NCBI GenBank assembly: GCA_013396755.1
Contig: VWZF01002534.1
Coordinates: 1,164,764-1,228,763 of the forward strand
Direction of reading: 5' to 3'
DNA from: Sclerurus mexicanus
Lineage: Eukaryota > Chordata > Aves > Passeriformes > Furnariidae
Length of the DNA stretch: 64,000 bases
The notes beneath the pieces are model-generated. The model did not search any database, was not told the DNA's origin, and was given only the letters and a program-made list of their open reading frames with translations. The position numbers and the translations under genes are program-made. Positions 53,760-64,000 of this stretch are shown here, piece after piece; position 1 is the stretch's first letter, and the number at the start of each line of letters is the position of its first letter.

Positions 53760-54210
53760 TTAATGAACATTTAAGAATGGAAGCAAAATATAATCCTGGT
53801 GCTTAATTATGGCATAAGCCTAATCGAGTTTATGCATAACAAAAATGTCAAGGCTTGTATATTCTGCTAGAAGCCCTCACTTTTGAGCAATGCAATTAAT
53901 GACACTTGAACATCCTAGAGGTTTATTGCTTCTTTACTATTAGTTCTAGAAGAAAAACAATGTAAAATAAAGATAATTGAAGTATCTCTGACAGACAGGT
54001 TGATTTTTTTAACGAACTGCATGGTTTTAACAAAGAACCTCCTTAAAGAAATTTATGAGTAACTACTTTGCATACAAAATTTTGGTTTATGTCAGCCAAA
54101 GTCGTAATTTACTTTATTCTGTGCCTTTAAATATACCACTGTGAATTTACATTGGTGATCTGGATGCCAGTTTAATTATCCAGTGTCAGCTTCTGTAAGA
54201 CTGATAAAAC
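53760..54210. promoter_or_regulatory. AT-rich block, candidate conserved enhancer A
   Basis: It is dense in homeodomain-like words (TTAATGAACATT, GCAATTAATGAC, TAATTATGG) without repeats or open frames, a texture typical of deeply conserved non-coding elements near neurodevelopmental genes. Conservation could not be tested. Confidence 0.25.
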
Positions 54211-54589
54211 TATTAACCCAGCAATTCCGTGCTAGGGTGGGACTGTGCTGCCGGAATTGAGAAACAGCCCTTTGGTTGTGTCAGCAGAAGTGGCCCGGCT
54301 GGATTTCCTTGCGTGTGGAAGGCGTTGGGTGCAAGGACTGCGGGATGGAGCCCTGAACACACAGAGAGCTGCATCTGGGGGCTGTGCCTTCAGCAACTGC
54401 GCTAAGCCGGCTATTTTATTGTCCTTAAGATGCTGACACTAATTTGATTGACATCCCGTGGAAGAGGGGGAAAAAAGAATCCATTAAACCCTTAACACTT
54501 AAATAAAAGCCCCCAGCAAATTGCTTTGCTCTCAGAGCTGTTTGCATGAGAAAGGAGCAAGGACAGAAGGAGCTTTTCCAGACTCGTGG

Positions 54590-54930
54590 CGTTTGTTTGC
54601 TTGATAAAATGTGTCATTGCCTGCTACTCATTGTGCATTTTCCTCCTCATGTCTGGCTATAGGAAACTCAGCCTGATTTTTATCAGGTTGATTTTAAAAC
54701 AATGTATTTTTCCAACAGCCAGATTTAGTAATCGTTTCTCATGGAGCAGCTTTTACTCGGTTTAATCGATGATATTGATTTCCCTTTAAATATAAAGATT
54801 GCACAGTCCAACATTGGATGCAACAATAGTATTTTAAAGATGAAGTGACTGTCTGCTTTGTTAAGGTCTCCTCTCAATAAATCCCATTTTGTTTAACAAT
54901 TTCCTTTAGAATGAATCTTCCAGAATTAGG
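54590..54930. promoter_or_regulatory. AT-rich block, candidate conserved enhancer B
   Basis: Unique sequence with ATCGATGATATTGATTTCC, GTTTAACAATTTCC and several TAAT and SOX-like ACAAT words; no open frame or repeat. The call rests on texture alone. Confidence 0.22.
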
Positions 54931-57900
54931 TGGGTTTGATCCTTAATAGTGGAAGTTTTATTCTATATTACAACAGAGGTTTCATCAGTGCTCAAGACCC
55001 CCTATATACATTCTGGATAATTTTTTCTAATTGATGTTTATTTAAGTAAAATATCAGTGTATAGGTTTATTTTATGTGCCATCAGCAAGTCCTAATCTTC
55101 ACCTCTTTACCCTGAGCTGCAATTTGTTGTATTTTTGGGCTCGTGTGATGTACAAACACTTTCCAAAGTGATTTAGAGTTATGGGATCTGACTCATTTCT
55201 CTGTTTATAAATAAAGATACTGGGATGAGAAGGCCAGGCCAGGCTGGACCAAGTGGAGGAGTTTCTTTCTGTTGTGGGGTTCTTTAATTTTTTGTTGGCT
55301 TTATTTCATAAAGACTAAGTTCTGGAATTCCTGTGCTTCTTTGGATTTGCTTCTTCTATTCTTTTAAAATATTCCCTCTTTTCTTCTTTCCATTCTTGGG
55401 GGAATAACAAACAATTAAGAACCAGTGAACAACTAAGAACAATTCAGAGTTTCTCCTTGCTTGCTTTTCTGAGCCTTTCCCTCAAAAATGTTGGAGGAAA
55501 AGGTCTAAAGCCTGCAAGCTCCAAAAAGTCCAGACCTGTCCTCTTGCTCTCTGTTCAGTGTTTTCATTCTGAGTATTTAAAAATATTCATAAACAAGAAT
55601 GCCTTCTGATCCACCCAGTTTCTCATCCCTTTCTTGCTTTCCACCAAGTGTTTCCTGCAGTAAAAGAAGCCAAAAAATGAGACAAATATCTTCACACTCT
55701 CCCTGTTTCACTTTGCTACGACTTTCCTGAAGAGAATTTAAGAAACGTTGGACAGTGGGAGTGATGAGGGGAATCTTCCTATGGAAGAAATTGAAAAGAC
55801 CCGAGTTTTTATTTCCAATTCTGAGGCTGGAATCCAGCTGAAAGAAGAACGGCTGTTTCCTTCTGGACCGACACTTCGGAGAAACCTTTAACGGAGAATT
55901 TCTGAGTGGATTTTGAACACCAAAAAAAGAAAGATAAGAAAGAGCAGGTGAAGCATTTGACCATCTGCAGGGGGAAATGTTGGAGCGTGATCTCTTCATC
56001 CTCTCTGCAGAGACAGGTGGTGTCTCCTGGGCTGAGGGGTCTCAGTTCCTTGTCACTGCTCCCCTGTGCTGCTCTCACCTGAGCACAGAGGGCTGCAAAG
56101 CTGCTGAGGCTCCTTCTTAAAAACATTAATATTTATTAAAATCAATTAATGCTTCCACACACTGGTCACACCTAAGAGAAAAGATTTGTAAGTTTGCCAC
56201 AATATGTGAGATTCATCTATTTACAGCAGCCAAAAATAGCCCAATTTCTTTCTGAGCTATTCATCGGAGCCCCAGGAAAAAGAGGCTCTAAGAACCCAAA
56301 AAGCCCCTTTCCAAATGCTTGACTGAATCCCTCCTGCTCCAAGGGGTGGGACAGTGGGAATCAGGGACACGAAATCCTTGCTCTGGTGCTTTGCAAAGGG
56401 GTAAAATTCATGATGGGAGAGTTAAGAAAACTGACTTGAACTAATAGATAGTGAATTATTGCTACATGTCAGGCAACATTTAAACTCCAAAGGATATTTT
56501 TAATATAAAGAAACCCAAATGAACCAAAAAAACTGTTTCTGACAAAGATACTAAAAAATGATCCCCACAACGTGACTTATTGCTGGGGGTAGGACAGGAC
56601 AGGTCCACAGGTTATCACCCTTTCCTTGGAGATGCTTGTCTTTGCTCTACAAGCTCCCTCCCAGTCCCCCTGCTCCGGGCTGTCCTATATAGAGCTGATT
56701 ATACTCGTCTGAGAGTCACTAAAATAAGCTGCCAGCAAGACAAGAAGTGGGAGCTGGGAACATTATCCCTGCACGCTCCGTGGGCTGGGAATATCTCGCA
56801 GTGTGACCACGAGCGAGGGCTGAGCTCGGCCGTCACAGCCACAGGAGAGCGGCACATCCTGAGCGGAAGGAATTCAGCCTGGCTCGTCTCACACTGACTG
56901 TTCAGCCTGGTTTTCCATGAATTCACTGAAGCTACAGGGATTCTCACCCACCTGGGAATATACACTGCCGAACAGTCTCAGGAAAGAGTAAGATCCAGAG
57001 CTCTGTGTCCAACCTTGTGGCTTCACGTCCTTCCTCTTTGTCCCGAGACCTCAGAATTGCCTTTCCAGCACATCAAACACCAGTAGTATTGTCTCTGTAG
57101 CACAACACCTTTGATATCCTACGCTGCAATGAAAGTCAGCCGCTCTGCATTTGACATCTGAATTGTGTTAAGAAAGGAAAATCATTATAAAATGAATATG
57201 GTGAGACTCCAGTGCTCTGGATTGCTCCCCACTGAAGCCAAGGAGAAAGGAAGGACATCATAAATGCCATAAAGGCATTTTTTTTCCCCACGGTCACAGT
57301 GCTGGAATATAAGCGAATTCTTATTTACTTTGTTCGGTGCCACAATTAGCGAAACTCAAAGTGTTTGCAACTGCACTTTATACTGTAAATTATTGGGTGA
57401 TTAACCTTAGTGCACCCTGCTCAGAACCTCCAGCTTTCCAGCATGGCTGAGAACATCCTTCAAAGGCAACAATACGTATGACCGCATCACTGCTTAATTA
57501 CAAATACATTGAGCCTCTAACGCAGCGTGAGGGATTTGGATGGTGCTAATGGACAGTGTGCAAGAGGAAAAGAGAAAAAGAAAGAACGAAATCGTCTCTT
57601 TTCAGAGTAGAAAGACAAAGATTTACATCATAAGGATGCAAATAAAACAGGATTCAACCAAAGGATGATTTACCTGCAAACTGTTTCTTTTTATTACATT
57701 TATTGTCTTCCACAAGGGATTGTGTGCGATTCCTTTCACAACCAAAACCAGTTTCTAAAAATAAGGATAATAAATGGATAAACCAGATTACCTATAAATA
57801 GAATTGATACTGTTGGAATTATATGAGTTTTTATGGCAGAAGTGGATCCCAGCAATGTGACAGACCACAAGACCAAAACTGGTGGTTTCACTTGTACTTT

Positions 57901-60900
57901 CACAGAGAAGTGGCATTAGCCTGAAGCTCCACAGAGGTTCCTGCCTCCAAGAGATGGAGTTTGCATGAAGCAACAGGGACTGCTTAGACTTCCCACAGAG
58001 TGGTGAAGTATCCCTGGGAGCTCTAAATATTTGTCACCTGAGAACACCAAGTGTGTTCAATGGGAGAGAGACAATATTGATTCTAACTGCTGGGTCGTGT
58101 AGATACATGTAGTAAAATACTGTCCTCTGTATTTGAGGGCATGTAGGTGAGAGAAGTTTTAAATCACTGCTGGCTAGAGAAACCTGATTTAGGTTTGAGG
58201 TTCTGAAGCTGCAGGACCAACACGTTTCCCCACTGGAACACACAAGGCAGGACAGCTCCAGGCAGCTTCACTGGCAGCAAATTTCCCCCTCCTGGGATAA
58301 AATGGGGTCATTCCTCCAGAATGTTTCCCTTTACATTCCCCCTCTGTGATATCTGGAGCAGAGATAGACCTGGTGATGTAGAATAACCCAGAAGGAATGC
58401 ATGAATCCTTAGGACAAAAGTGGGCTGAGGTGGGATGAGCTCTAGATGAGGCAGCAGGTCCCTGTCAGAGGCAGAGCCCAGGAGAGCAGCCCCCAATTCT
58501 CTCACCTTAAGTACCTGCTCCACCCTGTCCATGGAAAATCTCCTCCAGTCTTGTCAAAAATGAGCGTTACCTTTCAGCTTCAGCCTTGCAGGTGTCAGCA
58601 GAAAGTAGCTAAATTATAACTTACCACTCAAATAATATTTATATGAGAACAGCGTTATTTTCACAGTGAATGAAATTGCTGTGACATTGTATTTGTGTGC
58701 AGAAAAGAAAGGAAGAAATGGAAAAGGACACATCTAGGAGCATATTGGTGGTTATGTGAGTGTTTCCAAAAGCAGCTATGGGTTGTTTTTGTCTCGTCTG
58801 AAAGGGAGGAAGGAGGAACAGATCTGACGACACAAATGACACAAAGGAGATCTGTCATTAAATTGATGCCTTAAAATAATACTTGAAGATTTCGGTGTGC
58901 ATGAGACGAACTGGAAGGGCTATTTGTCTCGGCATGGGTGTGAATAACTACTATTGACATTAACGTGATGGGTGTGATTTACGTGAGCACAGCTCAAGGG
59001 ATGAGGCTCCTTTAGGCTGAGTAGAAGTGGGGAAGCTCAGTGGAGGAATAAGAACGATCTGAGAGAAGCTTTTAAATTCAGCACAACCCCCCAGCTCCTT
59101 GTGCTGTTGGCACTGACACGCTGAATTAGCTCTCCGAGGGCAAAGGAAGACTCGGACTTCTTAAAACAATGGACTTGTGGCTCCGGAGTCCCCCTGTGAG
59201 AGCAGGTTGGTGTGCAAGGGCCAGCACGGGAGTGCAGGGATACCAGAAAACAGAAGGAAACAAGCCCTTTACAGGGCACATTATTCACCTCCGTATTGCA
59301 GTTTTCTATCCTGTGCTGGCGTATAACGTGACTGCAAATATTGCACAGCCCATGCTTGAAAGACACACTAAATAACTTCTAGAGAACTCAGCCCTGAGAG
59401 ACGGACAGGATTAGGGGTGACATCAGGGCTGCTGGGTGTGGGCTGCTCTACACACGGATGTGTCTTTACACAGCCAGGAGAGGAATGTGGGCTGGTGCCC
59501 CAGTTACCAGTGGCAGAAGAGATGAAGGCTCTCGTTGCAGGAATCTTCCAGTCTCCAGGAGGAGGAAAAGTAGGGTGGAGGAGTTTTGCCTCTCTGTGCT
59601 GGCTGAGCAGAGAGGAGTCCTGGATTAAGGACAGAGGCGGATTGGAGCGAGTTATCACAATTTCACTGGTGCAAACGAGCAAAACCACTCCAGCCATGCA
59701 GGAAATCTCTTAGGGCTGCATACAAAGTGATCATTTGCCTCTGTCTTCTCCCTTCTCACTAAAAGCCAAACCCAACAAGCAGAAGCATCCTGTGAGTCAC
59801 AGCTTTAAAAATGGCTTGTTACAAAAGAGCAGTTTCTTTAAAAGCTGAGCAGGGCAGGTCAGATCCAGACACTGGCTGGGGCTTTTCATCAGAAGGCAAG
59901 AAAGGGGGAAAGAGGCTTTTTCCTTGTGATTTTGATCCACAGTCAGCTGGATTTTTGCTCTGCTTAAAAGCAGGTACCAGACACACCATCTTTCCCCTCT
60001 TTTAGATTTGACATCTCATGTGCTTAAGCATCATCCTCAGCATCAAGCACAGCCTCCTGAGGGAGCAGCTTTGTCCACCTGTGGACCCCACACAACCGGT
60101 TTCATTTCTGGAACTGCTGCGCCAAGACCAAGAGCTAATATTTCATGTAGGGGTAAACAGGCAGAGGTTTGCAACCGCCAGGGTGTGCAGCTCTAACATT
60201 TTACATCTATGGAACATCTACACTTGATTTTCCCTAATCAGACATCACTGGGTTTTACCACATGTAAAGCAAATACATTTTTTCCATCTTCCTTATTTGC
60301 TTGCAGACAAGGCTAAAATGTCCATATTTACGGATGGCAGTTCAGCCATTCGTGTTTCTATTCTCTTTCATTTTCTATTTCATATAAACACTATTCTATT
60401 TCATATAAACACTGGATTACAAATCAGAGGGACAAAACACAGTTGCCCTCCCCAAGATGCCTCACACAGAGAAAAGGATCAAGGGAACTTTGTAAACAAA
60501 CCATGTCAATTGCTGAGAATAATCACCATTTCATGTTTGCTTATAATTAGAATTTAGTTATGAACCCAATCTCGCAACCATTTTTTTAAGTAGGTAGTTA
60601 GCATTAAAGTACTTTTTATGCAATTATCTGCTACGGAGCTCCCTCATTACACAGCAATTGCTACACAAATTTTCCTGTTGTTTAAACATGCTTTTTGCCA
60701 CTTGCAGATTTCACTTGTAGTCTAATAAAACAAACCATTTGATGCAAGATCAACAGTCCTATTTTACGTGCCAGTTTCCCAGAAACCATTGTTAAATATT
60801 TGATATAATACATATCGACAGAGAAGCTTTTTATTCTTTCCTCTGGCAAATAGGCTTGCCCACCCTCATAATAATCCATCTTAAAATCTATTTAACAAAT

Positions 60901-63900
60901 CAGAGCTTCACCCCCACCTGAGCTCTCTTACTCTTGAGTTAAATTTCTCTCCTAGCTGAGCAGAGGGGAATCCTGGAATAAATGCTTTGAATGTCATGCT
61001 CTTTCCCGGCTGGTGCAAAGCGTTGAAGTGACTTCAGCAGGACCAGGGCGATTTGTGCCGTTGGAGGACCCGTCACCCACGTTCTCTAAAGGAGCCAAAC
61101 TCCTGCCTCTCAGTGGTCCCAACCCGGGTCACGGGTTAACGCCGGGCACGCCAAAGCCAGCCGTGGCTGTTCCTCTGTGGAGCAGAAGGTGCCCTGGGAG
61201 GCAACGCCACGGAAACAACGGGGGGGGAAAAAGGACTTCTCCTTTCTTGTGGGTGCCATGAAGATAACGCTGTGTAGGAACTTTGCTGTGATTACATATT
61301 GACTGTCACAATATGATAGAGAAAACTCTCTCCTTTGAGGTCACTGAAAGGGGACGAGGTGGGACACGGGTTTTTCTCCTCAGGCTTCCCCAAGCAGTCC
61401 CTGATTTGCCACTGCGTGCACGGGAATGGCTCTGGACAATCGCAGAAGGTGGCACGGGGTGCATCCTGCGGGGAAAAGGAGGCAGAGGTGCCTTCACAAG
61501 AGAATCAGAACGTACCGGGGGGATTTTTTGGGGGGAGAGTCGTGGGCACTTTTTAAAATGAGATGCCTTTCGCTACGGGCTCCAGCTGCGCCAGCTGTGC
61601 CAGCTGCAGCGGCCCTGGGTGGCACCGACTGGCCGTGACCCTGTGCTGGGCTCTCAGGGGAGCACCAGACGCTCCTCACGCCTTGCCACTCTCACCTGGC
61701 ACGGCAAACCCTGCCCAAGCCATCCCCTCGCAGGCGGAGGGAGGAGGGGAGGGCTGGCTTTCCAGCAGGCTTCCTTCTCTGCACGCACCGGCACGCAGAG
61801 GGAGCCAACAGGGCTGCAAGGATTAAAGGAAATTGAATTAGCCATTAAAGAAATAAGGAAAGCTCTCGGTGCTGCATCAGCTGTAGCTTGAAGGAGAGTT
61901 CAGGCTGGCACTAGAAAATGTATTAAATTGTTGGAGTCCACAGAGATGAACTTATAAAAACTCGGTGGTTGATCTATTTTAGTGTTTTCAGGAGCTGGAG
62001 AGCGTTAATCTCCTGAAGTGGCAGCAAAGAACTCAGAGAGGTTTTTATACAGCCGCGGTTCTGCTTGGCAAGATGGTTAATACTGATGATAGAGTTCTAT
62101 AATTTTCTTTAATCCAGCCTATGAAAAACATGATTATCCTGGCCCCAGACTGAGCCACGTCCTTTGACTTCCTAGAGGGGAGCTGGAACTGCTCCTAAAT
62201 TCCACCGAGATAAATCAGAGAACAAATCTTTTAAATTTCGAAGGAAAATTCTCCCCATGGAATATGTTTGCATTTAACAGAAGTAAAATAAACCCATGAA
62301 CATACTAAACTGGGGTAAATAAACCTCAGTGAACAATAGGTAAATCTTTGAAGTGAGAGTTCTTGATTTTGAGATCTGTTTACACTTATAAACTAAGTTA
62401 TTTATAATCGCAGTGATTTAATGGCAATGCTTTTAGGTATTCTGAAAAATACTAAATAAAAAGAGATGAAGATTTTTCAGTAGCCTGAACTATTTTCTCT
62501 TAATAATTTCATACCGTACAAATGTAGCTGGCCCAGGAACGCAAAGCTGGCAACCAGACATCCTTTCCTTTTACAGCGGGAGAAAACACGCGGTTGTTAC
62601 ACAGCACGTGTGTTCTGAAAGCCACGGTAACACCCCCAGAAACTTCCCTGCCGTGGCAGTAAACACAGGAATGTGACTCTGACAGCATTAGAAAACGTGA
62701 ATCTCAGGTGGGATGCAAGTAGATGGGAGTCAGTGGGGCATCCAAGTTGGAGAAAGCAGCTCACCTATGGATGAGGAATGTCCACTCCTGGATCCACCTC
62801 GAGCAATGCAAGGCAGAGTCTTGGCTCTGCCTGTCTCAATAAATGACCACCAAAGGGTTTTTGCTTCAGGAATAGCTCCAGCCATTTTATAATCTTGTAT
62901 TACAAATTAACAATATGGTTTTTCCCATAACTTCGTTAACAGCATGGCTGGAAACTTCAGGGCTGAAAGCTATGAGATAGAGGGAAGAAAATACAGATAT
63001 GAGCCAAAATATTGCACATTTCACAGTGCAGTCACGGCCCCCAGATGAGATAACTGAAGAGACTGATTTCTGTGAAGTTCAGTTATGCAGTTCAGAAAAT
63101 ACACGTGCAATTGTTTTCCTAAACTGATTAAGCAATTCCCATGTCTGTGTATCCCAATCAGCTAATTGCAGGCCTAAACATCCATTTGCATATTTTCTGT
63201 CACCAGTCGCATGTACAATTAGCACACGTGGCACTTGGGAAGAGAATTTTGCGTCCTAAGAGGCTGAGAATCGAAGCTCTGCATCTCTTTCTCATCTGAC
63301 TTTTGGAACCCAGTTCACATTGTTATATCTGAAGTGGAGATTGGCCTTTCCTCGTTCACAACAAAGAGAGTAAGTTTTCCACTGCAAACTGAGATAATGA
63401 AGGAGATTCTGGAGGGGTTTTAGACATATATCTCATGTAATTAATAAAGCTAAAAGAGCACACACTGATAGAGTTGCTGCTCGTCCACTGCTGATAACTG
63501 TCAAATGTAAAGTTTGTGAGAAAAATTGAATATTTATGTAGGGAATTATTAGGGGAAAAAATTAATACAGCTTTTCTTGTTTCTCATTCTTTTCATCTCT
63601 ATCATCTTCTCCTCCTCTACTGCACTCATGTATTGCCTTGGTCCAGTTCCCCGTTTTTACTTAATTACTTATACATTTTCTGTTTGCTTTATCACCTAAA
63701 GCCTCAAGTGCACCTGCCCCAAACTGCTTGCAGATCAAAATAAGGTTGTGGGACATGGTGTGGAAGCAGAGCTGCTCTCCACAAGGTAAGATTTTACCCA
63801 ATGCCACGTCAGCATCACATTTTTATGCCTTTTTGAAATGGAAATAACTTCAACAGGGAGGGTGGGATGAGCATTTGGAACGGGGACACGTTCCCGGGGT

Positions 63901-64000
63901 CTCTGGCTTGGCTACTGGGTTTTAGCATCACCCAGCATACAGGAACCAGAGTCCCACAGTTTCCATCACCAGCCTAATGCCCAAGGCTCCGAACTGACAT
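54931..64000. other. Gene desert downstream of CBLN4, second part
   Basis: No supported gene. A minus-strand open frame at 55577-55999 (140 codons) has no recognisable domain. A GC-rich patch at 61050-61850 lacks splice or family evidence. 63100-63250 has unique AT-rich sequence with an octamer (CATTTGCATAT) and could be regulatory. Confidence 0.5.
60373..60414. repeat. 21-bp tandem duplication
   Basis: Two adjacent 21-base units (60373-60393 and 60394-60414), both beginning TTCTATTTCATATAAACACT, differ only at the last base. Confidence 0.92.

Noticed and set aside
55577..55999. 140-codon minus-strand frame
   Set aside because: No family resemblance and no exon signals; treated as chance.

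Overview
The window is vertebrate nuclear DNA, most likely from a bird. It has small exons flanked by GT/AG introns and low gene density. It carries several CR1-type LINE 3' fragments with the avian ending (ATTCTGTGAT-like) and a GC-rich CpG-island first exon. I found no bacterial-type operons, tRNA, rRNA or CRISPR. The local gene content (CBLN4) would place it on the avian counterpart of human 20q13; that is inference.

Two protein-coding genes are supported, both on the + strand. (1) 7322-28003: sixteen exons that join in one continuous frame (2,172 nt, 723 codons plus stop) and encode a formin. It has an N-terminal helical piece, two PH-like folds, a short proline-rich FH1 and a complete FH2 actin-assembly domain. 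It has no GBD/FH3 and no visible DAD. This matches the pleckstrin-homology-domain-containing formin (PHCF) subtype, reported as present in many vertebrates but lost from placental mammals. The 5' end is incomplete: the first recognised exon opens in phase 0 behind a strong acceptor, so the start codon lies upstream. Weak candidates are at 4980-5034 and 5211-5245. (2) 37265-41721: three exons of cerebellin-4 (CBLN4), a secreted C1q-family synaptic organiser. A single N at 37265 replaces the start codon, signal peptide and N-terminal cysteine region, so the gene is biologically plausible but broken in the assembly.

Layout: 1-7.3 kb, upstream flank of the formin with no certain gene; 7.3-28.6 kb, formin gene with CR1 fragments in introns 1, 2, 8 and 15; 28.6-36.5 kb, intergenic with one CR1, a 30-A tract and no certain exon; 36.5-37.8 kb, CBLN4 promoter, CpG island and purine-rich 5' UTR; 37.3-42.85 kb, CBLN4; 42.85-64 kb, a gene desert with microsatellites and AT-rich blocks that look like candidate developmental enhancers.

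The two genes have unrelated products (intracellular actin assembly and extracellular synapse organisation). The sequence shows only that they are neighbours on the same strand. The main discovery-type item is the intact double-PH formin with its candidate splice variants.
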